64,000 bases of DNA, from NCBI GenBank assembly GCA_003342815.1, contig PTEX01000163.1, positions 543,714-607,713 of the forward strand, in the 5' to 3' direction. This DNA comes from Eudromia elegans (taxonomy: Eukaryota > Chordata > Aves > Tinamiformes > Tinamidae). The notes beneath the pieces are model-generated. The model ran no database searches. It had not been told where the DNA came from and saw only the letters and a program-made list of their open reading frames with translations. This document shows positions 51,335 through 64,000 of this stretch, one piece after another. Position numbers and translations under genes: made by a program. Position 1 is the first letter of the stretch, and every line of letters begins with the position of its first letter.

Positions 51335-51731
51335 GAGGAAAATGAGGCTGACCCAGGAGAGAGCTGGGCCTGTTTAGCCTGCAGAAGATTGAGAGGTACT
51401 GCAGAAGTACAAATACTTGAGGGGAGATTGTAAAGAACACAGGGCAAAACTCTTCTCAGTGGTGGCCAGCGACAGGACCTTGGTAATGGGCACAAATTGA
51501 AACACTGGAAGTTCCATCTTCATACGAGGAGGAACTTCTTTCCTGTGAGGGTGACAGAGCCCTGGCACAGGCTGCCCAGAGAGGCTGTGGAGTCTCCTTC
51601 TCTGGAGATCTTCCAAACCCGCCTGGATGCCACCCTGTGCCCCGTGCTCTAGGGGTCCCTGCTGGCGCAGGGGGTTGGACTAGAAGATCTCTAGAGGTCC
51701 CCTCCAACCTCAACCATTCTGTGATTCTGTG
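51335..51731 (+). mobile_element. CR1 LINE 3'-end fragment, sense
   Basis: Runs from the end of ORF2 (gagagctgggcctgtttagc) through the 3' UTR (ggcacaggctgcccagagag; gggttggactagaagatctc) to the terminal attctgtgattctgtg. It is among the least diverged copies here, hence relatively young. Confidence 0.95.
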
Positions 51732-52418
51732 AGTTATTGGTGATCAAAATAAATGTTTTTCATCATGATTGCAACTTCTCTGATAAAAAATATATATAAA
51801 GAACAAAAAAAGGCAAGAAAAAAAGAGTAGATGACTTTACAGATAACTTCTATTTTTATTTAGAATTCTGCATTTTTTTTTTATTCTTTTAAGGTTAAAA
51901 TTCACATTTTTGTTTGGATTAGGAGTGCACTTTCAAGCAAACCTTCTGGTTGTCCCCACTTCCCACACTTGGGTTTACAGCACAAGGTGGTCTCAGAGCA
52001 CATGAAATGGATTCCTTTTGGGTGAAACTAGATTGGAAATATGCTCTAACTACTGGTGACAGTCATACAGAAATAAACTAGAGATAGTTTATAGTTAAAA
52101 AAAAGAAAAACATAGTCTTGTAAATGATATGTTGAAGATATTTCAAATGCCTGTTCATCAGCATTTTGGTAACGGCATAAATTCTTACGGAAAACCCTTG
52201 TTAAAGACAGTAAAGAGCAGAAATTATATCTCAGGGGACTTCTGCTTGAAACATTAGAAATTTTGAAAACATGTTACATGTTTCAACAGAAACATTTGGA
52301 AATACTCTTCCCCTTTTTCCATGTGTGGCCACAGAGTCATCCATCAGTCATTCCCCTCCACTCAGTTTATTTGGCTCCACAGTGGATGTACCCGGGGCAG
52401 TATACTCTCAATCTGTAT

Positions 52419-52540
52419 CATAGAATCACAGAATGGCAGAAAGTTGAGGTTGGAAGGGATTTCTAGGAATCACCTAGTCCAATCCCCCTGCACAAGCAGG
52501 GTCACCTGGAGCATGTGGCACAGGATTGCGTCCAGATCTG
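52419..52540 (-). mobile_element. CR1 LINE 3'-end fragment, antisense
   Basis: Begins catagaatcacagaatggc, then gttggaagggatttctagga and cagggtcacctggagcatgt. A 120-base remnant of the CR1 tail. Confidence 0.92.
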
Positions 52541-55500
52541 TATGTGAAACTCCCACATGTGTTTTATTATGGCTTAGCACTTTTCCAGGTCATACAGAAT
52601 GGCTTAGAAATGTAATGTTCTGATAAAATGCAGAACACAAAGAGAAAAGGTGGAAGTCAGAAATATGCAAACATTCTCCTGCCTCCAAATTTTCAGGGAA
52701 AAGGAGAAAAAGAGAAGGAGGTGCCACAAGTTGAGAGGGGTGAGATAGCACACTCTCACATGCAGTCACAGGGAAAAGGAGGCCCCAGGCAGATGAAACC
52801 TAGTTCTTCCCTCAGACTTTTCTTGGATTGGAGCTGGATTGGAGCTGCTCACGGTCTCTCCTTCAGTGCTCTGTTTGAGAGCTTAACTCTATTTAAAGTG
52901 TCATAGAGAATGTGGTCTCATAATAATCCATTACATTGGGAATGAATTCCTGCAACAACAAAAGGTCTACAATAAATTTTACCACCTGCCACTCCAAATC
53001 TCAGGCGCACTTCTTCAACAAAACCTCTGTAATATAATATAAATAAGTAGCAATAGAGGCATTAAGAAATAACGGCATGAAAGGAAAAAATAATCATGCT
53101 GAGACAATGAAGTATACAACCTTTCTCCTAATAAAGGATAAAAGAATAGCGAAACACTATTACAAGTATCAGTCATGCTGTTAAATGCATTCTTAAAAGG
53201 AGTTCAAAAACATGCCACAAAGGTGCATTCTTTAATAGAACAGAATCATCAAAGGGTATTACATTTGAATATACATACATTTTTTTTCTTAAGCAACAAA
53301 TAGTTGCATTAAATGTGTTGGTTACATAACAATAAATAAACCTAAAGCTATATAAAGATATGTTTGGAATGAGTTGTGGGGACAATACATGCTGGTAGCA
53401 TCCTGTTGCCTGGTGGGGTTTTTTTGGTTTTTTTTTGTTTGTTTGTTTTTGGGTTTTTTTTTCATTTATCAGCTTGCTTTTCTTTCCCCACCGCAGACAA
53501 CAGCAGCTTTCAGGAAGCCTGAAGAAGTGCCACAGAAGGTAGTGCCTCAGAGAAAGGCAAGCTAACAGTGATCAGCTGCTCCCACTTACATTTTACAAGC
53601 TGGGTAATTAGCTGGTTTGGGAGTTGCTGCTGTGGAGGAAGATGCAATCTTATTTAGAGCTCTCATTTCTTTGAGTTCAGAACTCAGCAGGACCTGGGTT
53701 GTGCCTATACCCAGGTGATCTTTTCTGTGTAAGGCACAGAATGCCAATGAGTAGGGAAACAGACCCCCTCTAAGCAGATCACACAAGAAGCTCTAACAAA
53801 GTAAATGAATTTGGATTAAGAGCAAAAAATAAAAATCCCCAACCCTTTCTAGCACAATATTCCAACAGAAAAGAAAGAGGAGGACTCCTCACAAATGGGT
53901 GCTAGTGAATATCCTGCATAACAGCTAACAATTGGTTTATTTCCTCCAGTAATACTGAAATACACGTAAGGTTGCAGCATATTGCAAACTGGGAAAGTCC
54001 TGTTCTCATGGGGAAGGGAAGGCTGTGAGCGCTCAGGCTACACTTACAGACTCAGACTGCACAGATCTGCAGCTGGGTGTAGACAAAACTAACCAATTGT
54101 GCAGCAAGTGCTGCGCAGTTCTGCAGAAGCAGGAAGTAGGCTGCAGTTCTTGATGTATTTTTTTAAAGGTGTGAAGATATCTGGTTTTGCGTACACGTAG
54201 TCTGGTTTCCACCTAGATTGCCTACTTCTCCTCAAAAGGAAGCACTTGTGAAAACAAAAGCAAAGGGGTATGGAAGAACACAGGTCCCAAAGCTAAGAGA
54301 TACCATCTCTTGTGATGTGCTGGGCTACAGTTTGTTTAGTGAAGGAAGAAGTATGAGAAGAGAGTCAGAGAAAAGTTTTGAGCCATTCTACTTAGTAGAA
54401 AGGCAAATCCAGCAGAAAAATCCTTGACAGAAGGACACAATGAAAGAACAATGCTTCCTACTGGGATTTAGGTTAGCAGTAGAGGTAGGAAAGCAGGACC
54501 CTACTGTGTAGCAGAAAGATGAGGTAGGAAACTGCTGTGATCACTGCATTTTTCCTAAACTTCTTGCTCAGTATCTTTGAGGCCAGCAAAGGTTGTGACT
54601 GATACTGTAATGGTGGAAACAGTACTGGGGGTTTCATGTTCAAGGGAACAATATCCACTCTATATGCTGTCTATCAGCTTGTGAATAGCTGATACAGCCA
54701 ATTCATTTCCTCTCAGTCTTCTTTTCTATTTCTCTTTGGCAAAGGAATCTTCTCTCTATGCAGGGGCCTCTGCTACCTGCATAGGTTCCTCATCCTCTAC
54801 TATCTTTCATCAAAGGTTGAGAGGTGTTTTTTTAATTAGGGGCATTCAGATGAAGTATATCCAGATGAAGTTGCCCCTTGTTTTGAAAGAGTAGAGAAAA
54901 ATGAAATAAACAACTTACAAATGTGGGATTTATACTACCCATGAGCGAAAATCAGTAGCTATTTTTCATCTTAAATATAGACTACATCAGAAAAATGTAT
55001 ACTTAGCATATCCTGTAATAGTATCAGCTCTGTCCCTGTCAGGTCTTCACCGCATCTGTAGGGTTCCTCTTGATTGATGACAATGAACTTGGTTTGGAAC
55101 CTTTTTTTTCCTTCCACTTAGGATTCAGCTATTGTTATGGGATGATGCTTTTGCCTCAGCTTGTTTACTTCATCTGTCACCAATCTTAAACAAGGCTGCT
55201 GCCCTTTCTATTCACTTCTTCTTTTTTCTTATCTTTACAATTATGGTCTGTCTTAATGTTAAGATAACAGGAAGAGGAATGGCACTTCCACCACGGGGTA
55301 ACTTTCCCACCTTACTCCATCATTTCTCAAGGGGCTTTCATGTACATGTTTCCGTTCGTACCAATCTCAGTATCTCTGTTACACGTCTCCACACGTCCAA
55401 ATGACAAACCAGTGTTCTTAACCATTCACTTTAAGGAGACCTGCCACACGTTGCAGCTTAGTGGAGTGTGGAACAGGCTGCAGTAGTCCCTCAGAAATCT

Positions 55501-58500
55501 TGGTGTTGGGTTTTACACCAACACAACAATCCCAACAACCCAATCTTGTTGGGTTTTAATGTGCACTACCCTAAGGGAACATCATTTGAGTATAAATAAT
55601 TTTCACTCTGCAGTAAAGTCAACTGTAGGTCATTTCATATTGCTGGATACTTTCCTTTGACCTAAGGTTATTATTCCTGCTTTCCAAATCAGTATTCCCC
55701 TCACTAACACACAGAAAACACTGAGGAATCACTTACATTCTTTGAGAGAGAGAAAGCTTATACTTACAAAAAATACTATCTCTTTATATAACTGGAAAAA
55801 GCAGGCAAGCATTCAAGCTCAATGTTCTTTCAGTAGGTCACTCAGGGTACAAAAACACTTTGATGATGATTAACATAAGTCTTTCAATTATTTACGTGTT
55901 TCACTCAGGTGTTTTTTATTGCTGCAACTTGCAGGAGTGCAGACTGATATGTTATCAACATGTTAGGTCAGTGGCAAATTAAAATCAAACCTTTCAAACA
56001 TTTTGACAAGTAGATGGTAGATAGAATCAAGTAGATGATTCTTAGTGCGTGTGTAAATACTTTGAAAATGACCTTTTAAAATTTGCACCTTACTATTTTC
56101 TCCTAACATTAAGCACATTAGGATTTGACATTTTCACAGTTATTGTAACTTATTGAAAAGCAGGAGCACAAACTCATTATCTTTGAAAATAAAGAATATT
56201 CAGTTCAAACTTCAGCAAATTGTAGTCTCAAGACTGGAATCTTCTATATGAGTGAGATCTGTCTCTGAAAGATAGTCATTCATTTGTTTGTGTATTTCTT
56301 TGCTTTGGTCTGGTGGAAAGTATTTTTTCCATCTGGAATATGGAATTTGTCACACTGGCTGGAGTCCATCTAGCTGGGCTCTGTCTCTAGTCAGTAGTAA
56401 ATGCATCCAGCCAATAATGGAGAACTGCACAGCCAAAGGGAATGGTTTTTCTTTCATGCCTCTTACAAGTGATTGGTTTATTTGATTAAGTTTATTAAAG
56501 TAGCTTATAACAAGTTAGTAGTCCCTAAAATTACATAGATGTTAAAAAAATATGTTGCAGTAATTAACTTGATGATCATCTGCAGAGATTAACTCCAGAT
56601 TTATTCCCTTCAGTTTCGTAAAATTGTAATTTTGGTCTTAGATACACATTTAGTTAAAAAAAAAAATAGCTGAAACAGTTTAAGATGTTACCACCCAGCT
56701 CTTTGTGGCCTTCTGCCAGAGGTAGAACCACATTTTTCTCATCTTCCTCTGCTGAATCAGTAAAGCAGAATGGTCATGTGAAATCTAGTAGTCTAGTAGC
56801 TGAACTTAAACTGCTGTGAGAGGCAGTTGATGCAAAGTGTCCAGAGTTAGTGTGACTGCGGCTTAGGAGCACTTAAGAATTACTTTCAAAAAGTGTGGAT
56901 AAGATAAATGGGGTTAGGTAGGAAGGGAAGAGCAAGGACTGGTAAGATCTTAAATCACTGCAACTGTTTCTTTTGTGAAAAAGAACACAGGCTTTTAAAT
57001 TCTAGATTGCTGACACGGTAGTTATTGCTGTATCCTTTGTTTTGTCATTTCTATATCTCTTGGAAGAGCCACTAAGGCTATTTAGTATAGCTAGTCTGCT
57101 TCCTCGCGTTCATTCCAGCAGTATGGCCACCAGTCACTCATGAGAAGATCTAAGGTTTCTGCTGCATCAGAAACAGAAATACCATTTTATTTGTGCCTTC
57201 AAATTTAGCTTTCAAAGTATTGATGTAGAAAACCTTTGTTGCAGAATACAAGGTTAGCCATTCACTAATTGCAAAATTTAATGGGTGATATTTCCTCTTC
57301 TATAAATTATCAACCATTCTCAATAAGAGATAAAAGAATGTGTAAATGTCTCCATTGTATTTAATAATTTAGAACTGGCAAAATGAAAACCATTAAACAC
57401 CTTAAACACCTTGGCATTAGACCAAATAAATTTTTTGAGCTTGAGCAAAGGTAAGAAGAAAAAAGTTGCTATACTTCCCATTCTCCTATTCAGTGTTGTA
57501 TACATACCATATGAAATGTACAACAAAACAGAGGAAAACACTCTTGGCAAAACTGCAGTTATCTTGTGCTGTATCTGTAGTGTGGGCACATTGCCAGACA
57601 GCACCGCTCAGCACCTCCCCTGCTGTCCTCTGCTGTTAACAAGACAAGCTGAAAACCCAAGGAATGACTCGGCACTTGGGCTTGTACCAAGGGAGCTGCG
57701 GGAAGCCTTGCACCCTGTCTTAGCACAGCCAGTGGTGCTGAGAGCCGTGTTTGTAGACAGCCCTGCCAGCTCCTGGCAGCGGGCTAGGTGTCACATCGAT
57801 TATCCCTGCTCCCGAGGCTGCTCTTGGCAGCACTGGCCGTGAGAAAGCTGCTGGCAATGGTGCTGCTGAATCACTGGGAGCAAAATTCGTTACTGTGCAC
57901 AAAATACCAGTGGTGGACATCCAAAAGTGCCTGCAAGTAGAGAGATATAACCAAGGCTGGCCAACAGCTGGACGGTGTGAAGCAGCTGTGCTGCTTGCAG
58001 ATAGTGGAGTTCAGTCTGCAACACAACAGATGTGCCTGGAAGGCTGTAGCTGGTTGCAGTATGCATGAAAATGCCCTCAAGGGTGGAAACAAGAAAAAAA
58101 ATCAGCAGATTTTAGCAGTGCTGTAGTCACAGTATTTACATGTCCTTCACAAGCATGGTCAGGTGACATGGCATTCCTAACCTGAAGGCAAAGGCGTAAG
58201 TATAGCTTAAGTAGAGGTATTGAAGACAGTTTAAAGCTCACTAGATAGTGTACAGAAAGTGTTGACATCTAGGCCAACAGAGATAGCAAAGCCAGTTTAG
58301 GAATCTAGATAAACAGCAGCTTTCTCAAACCATTTAGTCAGAAACTAGCTCCAGATTGTTGCTACAAGCTGCAGTCACATATTGACTGCAACACAGACAC
58401 ATACTGTGTTTCACTCCATACCTTCACTAGTCAAACTTTCTATACATTCAAAATAGTTGACAGAGTATTGGAAACTATTTGCTAAGGGGGATTTTATGTC

Positions 58501-61500
58501 CTCTCCCCAGAGATTCTATTGACACAGGATTGTTTTGAAATGATGTGTAGAATAAAAATGCTTTTTTTTTTCTGAATTATTTTAGTAGACTTTGCCAGTA
58601 ACTAATACAACACTGGCAAGGAATTCCTAATTCTGTGATGGGGTTTGTCCCCACATGGATTCCTTCTGAAGCCATTCCTAGCAAATTATCACACAGACTG
58701 GTTGGCAGGTTCACAGGTTGTGAGGAGGTATCTCACTGTTGGTTTTCCTCTCAATCTCATTCCCAAAACTCCCCTTTTCATTTGTTCATAGATATCCTGA
58801 TACCTGAACCTCCTCAACCAGCAATTCAGGATCATTCTCTGCTATGGGTACAGTGCTCTCTTTTCTCCCTGTGTAATTTATTAGGTTCATAATTATTCAC
58901 CTAAATGAGGCATTTGCCTGCTCCCCTTAAGCAGTAACTTATCTCTGTTGTATGAGATATAGGGACTTTCTGAAAAGCTGCAAGGTTTTCCTGGACGCAG
59001 GAAGGCAGGCAGGTGTTTTGGAGGTGACCAGCAGGCTCTCATCTCATTTCAGATCCCCACAGTCCTTGCTGCCCTGCACAGAGAGACCCTGCACCTTGGG
59101 GCAGGGCTGCACTCCTGCACTGCAGCGCTTCTCTGAAATGGTCCCTTCCATGATGCCAGACAGCAGCAGTGGCAAGTCATCCCTGCAGCTGGCTGGCCTG
59201 CAGCGAGGGGATTCAGGAATGCCAGAGTTCCTGCTGGATCTGCACAAAGCTGGATCCTCAAAGCTGGATTCACTGTCCAGCAGCTCCAAGGAGCTCCACC
59301 ACCCTGGGGCAATGGCCTCCTGGAGCTCTCTGCAACTCCCCACAGGCTGTGCAATTCCACAGCCTACTAAAGTGAATGAAATACCTTGTACACAGTGTGT
59401 GTGATTTTAACCATGTATATGTGTGCCTCTTCTGCATTTTCTTTAAGTGGCCACGAGCTTTTGCAGTATTGTTCTGCAGCTCCATTACTTTCCAGGGTTT
59501 TGAACCCAAGTCATTGTATCGAAATGATCTAAAGGATAATAATCCACACCAAGTCGCAAAGTGATACTGGCATTAATTTCCACCCTGCCACAAACTATCA
59601 TTATTAGGGGTCTCAAGTGGAAACAATTTTACCTTCCTCCCATAAGCCCCTCGCTGCCCTTGACAGGAGGCAATTTTGTGCAATGAAGACACCCATGCTT
59701 CAGTATAAAGCACATTATTCATGAGCTCTTTTATCACAAAAGTGCTCCAGCTGCTTTTTCTCACTGCAAATTTTGAAAAAGAAAATTAAAGATTTTTTCT
59801 GTTGAATGGCAGCTGCTGCTTTGAAAAACATCTGTTTACCAGCTCATACTGTACGACAGTAACATCCTCAGCTTCTGCTGTCAAGCAGCAGAAATAAAAT
59901 GGCAGCAGAACTGGGCATACTGATACACTGGAGGGAAAAAATCCTAACCATTCCTCAGTAGTGTGAGGAAATCTATATTCAGATATTTTTAGGCACCTCA
60001 TTTTCTGTTATTAGTGTCTTGAACAGTACTAAAAATAAAGAGTAGCTGATCTTGCGATTCCTTTTTCTTTTCCCTCTTTCTTTAGCATGTGACTTTCCTG
60101 TACCGTGAGGTGTTTAATGACAGATCAGTCCTTTCATTAGATCGCTATGTTGTTATGTATCTTTACTCATGAGGAACCCAAGATAGTCAGCAAGGCTATA
60201 CATGCACACGACGGTCTTCACATATTTATCTAATTTCAGAGCAGGGATGCGCATACACTGACTCGATTATGGAGCAGCAACTGTGGACCTTATTCCTGCC
60301 ATCTGGCTTCATACTTCTCTAAATTTGCACAAATTTGCAAAAAAACCTGCAAAACAAAAGATTATGATTGTTTTTCTCTTCCTTTTACTTTCTTAAGTAC
60401 AAATAAACTTTATTTATAAATATTGTTAAAAATCACCGTATCTTTAGAAGCCAGATTGGACAACAATATAAACAACTTACTGAACTTACTACCGCCCTCC
60501 AGAGGTTTGTGAGACCAGACAGGGTGCCGGCATTTGCCATTTACTCTTGCCATACATCCTTGGACCTTGTGGAGAGAGTTGAGGCGTAAGAGACACGTTA
60601 CTGTGATTTACACTCTTCTGCTTTACAATCTTAGCACTATATATTTTCTCTTGATCATTTAATCATGAAGAAGGTGCACGCCTGTGTCTGTGTGGATTTT
60701 TAAAGAGGCGTAACATGAGGCCAGAGAAATGACCTTCTTACTTTACAGAGGCTCTCCAAAGACTGCCATGAGCTTCATATACTGTGAGGTTTTCCTTTCC
60801 AGCAGGAGCAGTCGGAGCGGTTTGGCTGTGCGCTCGTGAGCAGAGGCACTATAGTGCTCACTCACTCACAGCCGTGCGCATGTATCCTACCTTTGCAAGG
60901 CTCACTGAGGAATGGCTTTGGCAGAGAATTGCTATGAACCACCCCCAAATTCTCCCTTCCTGTTGTAAGTGCTCCACTCTGAGTGCTAAGCTGGCCCTTG
61001 AATCTCTGACTGCTGTTGTCTAGTGCCCTGCTCTATTTAACATCCTTCATTTTCAAGGCTTGTGAGCAGCCCTTGGAAATGTGAGCCTCTTCTGCAGAGT
61101 TAGAACATAATGTTATCAGGGGTGAGTAAGGTCATATCCCCCAGACAGCATGTAATCTAGAACATGCAATCACTGGTTAGCAAATAGCTGCATATTGCAG
61201 AACTCGTTTTTGTCTTTCATTTACAAACTTTTGTGCATGTAACAGGACAGGATAAGATTGCATAATAAAATATTACTTGTGATATTTCCTTATTTTGGGA
61301 ATATCTAAATATTTATGTGGGATGTGTTCTCTAGAGCATTTCTAATATAATAGTGTCAGTCTTTAATTATCAAACCAAAGTAACATTAAAAACATGATTA
61401 CAATCTGAAAGGCTCAAGCATGAAGTTAAAAAATACATAATCATAAAATATTATTCCCCTCACTGCAGAGGTAGATTGCAATTACTCCTAATGAAATCTC

Positions 61501-63830
61501 ATGCTGCTGAGATCAGTATCTGGATTAATATAGCTGCTTTGCCCGCTGGATGCTAATTTATTCTTCCTGAGCAAGAAGGTTTTTCTCAGTTTTAATTTAG
61601 CTGATAACATAGGATGTGGCTAACAGCTGCCATGCTAAATTTCACAGATGATCAAGAGAAGCTTCAGGTGAATGTCTCCTCAATTAGGCAGTATCCATTT
61701 GCCCAGCTTGCACAGCAGAACATCAGAAGAGGAAAGAGGGATGGATGCATTTGTAGTCAACAGGCAGATTCTTTTTTGCATAATGCAGTGGCAAACTGAC
61801 GGATCCACCAAGGAAGAGAAACTCATTCTGGTAATGGTGGTATTAACTCACTACGCACTGGAGTGAGTGACTGCACCAAGTAAAAAGACATATAGGCTAA
61901 CGGGTACAAAACAGAAGAAACTTGCTGACTAAGCCTTTCTGCCACTATTGTGAAGACAGAAAGCAACACAGAGATCTCACTGGGGAATGTTTCTGTCCTT
62001 GTTGGCACCCAAGTATCCAGAGAACTGTGGGGAAAACACACTTTAGAAAGCCTGCTTCTCACAGAACTATTTTTCAGTTAGTAACACTGGCAAGTAAATT
62101 GCTTTCCATCTGCATTATCTTTGCTGAGTTTCCTCAGAATAAGACACTAGAATTTTTTCTCAATCTACAAGATCACCAAGGATTGCTAGGGCTGACATTA
62201 AAGAATGCACAAAAGAAAATTTGTCCTCTCTGTGGACATCAACAGCTATAATATTTCTAATACAGTTCTGATTTGTAAGCAGGCTGCCTTTGAACATCTG
62301 CTTATTAAATGTCCTGTAGAAATTAGTTTTGTACTGCAAATTTAAGTGATTCTAGTGTTACCATTCAATACTATAATTTTGTTCCTCTCAATGATTTTTT
62401 TTCAGTGTAGATAACTTCAAAGAAATCTGTTTGTCTGAATAGGTTGATATGGTCTTGGCTGTTTATTTATTTATTTATTTTTAACCTGGAAGGATTCTAC
62501 AATTCTTGCAGTCAGGCATCCTGCTTAGCTATTCTTTTCAGCTTTCATTTTTCCTTGCATATGATTTTAGTTCATAGAACTGGAAAAGCCATCTGACTTT
62601 TCAGATGCTGACTCTTCTTTCATCTAGATTCCTGCTCAAGATGTGCTCTTTCATTAATGTTTCAGTGACTAAAGTACAAAATTATATTTTAATGGATTTG
62701 CGGTAGAGCTTCATCTGGCACACTAGTTTATTGTAAATCCTAACACTGCTATCTACCCTACAATATATTTCCAAGACATTATCCTGCGTATGTTTAAATT
62801 TGCAATTGTGTGCAGTCCCACTCAAGTTCAGTATAGTCCATTTAATTTTCTTTCTTATTCTTTCATGGTTTTAAAAACTTAAGCAAGTACCAAGAGGTCG
62901 GGCTGTCAAAGTGTGGGGATTACCTGACTCTGGATGTACCTAAAGAATCAGTACAAAAAAGAATTAATTATTTACAAAACATATTAATAATACCTCTCAA
63001 ACTCGATATAGGCATACTCTGGTTTTGTCTACAGATCTTCCTACTTTATGAACTTTTCTACATTGATTTATCCCGATATTACAAGCTAACCAATATGATA
63101 TCAAAAACATAACAATTTTAGAAATGAATGTATTCTTCTGTAACTATATTAGGATATGGTTTTCAAAAATATTCTCCATGTTTACTTTGAATGACCCAAG
63201 GGAAAACAAAATGATAGTTAAGAAAAGCCCCAAAAGTCTATAATCAAATTGTCCTCTTTCAAATCAATTGCACTTTGAGTAAAACTCATCAAATTCCAAT
63301 ATATTCACTATAAACATTCTTGCCTTAAACTATCCAGCCTTTTGAGAAGGTAAGTCTTGTCAAATGTACATTAGTAAAACTATATGGGAAGTATAACGAC
63401 ATTCAAAAGTACAGCTGGTCAAAAATACTTGTTAGCTTGCTAAAAAAGTCCATCTGGGAACCAAAGGATTGCAATAATGACGGCTTGCCTTCTGAACAGT
63501 TCTACTTTAAAATGTAGTTACATTTTAGTTATAGCAGATCCCCTTACATTTCCTACATGAGAACAAGGCTCTGCTGGTTCACATATATCGGATATCCTAA
63601 CATATCATATCATATCATATCCCTCATAAAGAAAACCACCAGATATTATCAGGAGTTTTTAATTTCCAATAGTAATATTTCGTAAAATACTTTGTCTCTA
63701 GCCACGCTTAGAGCTGATTCAGGACAGAATAATCATGAGTTTCATTCCAGTGCTTTCAAGCAGAGAGCTGTTTTGACCAGAGCAGAGAGAGCTGAAAATC
63801 ATTTCTGAGTAGGACTGGAGCTTTGCTGTA
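52541..63830. other. Gene-free distal region
   Basis: About 11 kb of mostly AT-rich sequence with no recognised exon. Contents seen: a G/T-rich run at 53416-53462, a small inverted repeat at 55501-55557, GC-richer patches at 57590-57850 and 58960-59350, a (TTTA)n run at 62461-62480 and an (ATATC)n run at 63600-63621. The longest ATG-started frame, 150 codons at 58952-59404, resembles nothing known to me. Confidence 0.5.
63600..63621 (+). repeat. (ATATC)n microsatellite
   Basis: About four tandem copies of catat/atatc just before ccctc. Confidence 0.85.
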
Positions 63831-63839
63831 GGAAACACT

Positions 63840-64000
63840 TGTAAAACGTATTGCTGGCCTGCCAGGAGCGAGAGGGGCTGCTTCTCCTGTGGCCAGACTC
63901 GAGCCGTTTTTCTAGCACGGGAGGCAGGAGTGGTTGATTGCGGCGCCCGGGAGAGTGAACAGGAAAGGCCGCGTCTCCCGCGCGGCCCTGCGAGGGGAGG
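63840..64000. promoter_or_regulatory. Edge of a possible CpG island
   Basis: The last 150 bases become rich in G, C and CpG (for example ggcgcccgggagag, ccgcgtctcccgcgcggccc) after kilobases of AT-rich DNA. It may be the start of the next gene's promoter. In human the next gene after RBBP7 is REPS2, in the orientation pointing out of this window; that name is inference from synteny only. Confidence 0.4.

Noticed and set aside
57411-57842. 143-codon plus-strand frame
   Set aside because: It begins at TTG, has no homologue, and its composition changes abruptly midway. No evidence of coding.
61614-61866. Two overlapping 60-codon ATG frames
   Set aside because: Neither resembles a known protein. 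They occupy overlapping frames in AT-rich DNA, as expected by chance.

Overview
The window looks like a piece of a bird chromosome. It has two ordinary vertebrate multi-exon genes, GC-rich CpG-island promoters, long AT-rich introns, and interspersed repeats that are nearly all CR1 non-LTR retrotransposon fragments. Several CR1 copies keep the avian-type 3' end (attctgtgattctgtg or its complement). The species cannot be named from the sequence. The order TXLNG (+) then RBBP7 (-) matches the order I know from human Xp22 (inference from memory).

Layout. 1-3480 is gene-free. 3480-4950 is the CpG island and promoter of TXLNG. TXLNG (gamma-taxilin, also called FIAT) runs on the plus strand in ten coding exons from 4344 to 23969. 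They join in phase into 526 residues, close to the 528 I recall for human. A probable 3' UTR reaches about 26.3 kb. About 4.9 kb of intergenic DNA then separates two convergent genes. RBBP7 (histone-binding WD40 protein, RbAp46) lies on the minus strand in twelve coding exons from 38744 down to 31603. They join in phase into 424 residues. Its CpG island covers about 38.4-39.07 kb. From 39 to 64 kb I find no conserved protein-coding gene. The last 150 bases turn CpG-rich and may be the edge of the next promoter; by synteny REPS2 would be the guess.

The most unusual part is 43097-48140. It is a roughly 5 kb tandem array of a degenerate 64-bp unit, about 75-80 copies. Nearly every unit carries TGACGTCA or one of its two CpG-decay forms (TGATGTCA, TGACATCA). 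The array is therefore a dense field of present or former CRE (CREB/ATF-type) sites. Seven units still have the perfect palindrome, all in the half beyond 46 kb. Larger blocks inside the array are duplicated, and the array directly abuts the broken end of a CR1 element.

The two genes have separate cellular roles. Gamma-taxilin is a coiled-coil protein that binds syntaxins and inhibits ATF4. RBBP7 is a histone H3-H4 chaperone subunit of HAT1, NuRD, Sin3 and PRC2 complexes. Their CpG islands share a 15-bp motif, TAACGGCYGTAACGG, a pair of Myb-type sites nine bases apart. Exon coordinates come from reading splice signals and checking codon phase by hand; UTR limits and transcription starts are inferred.
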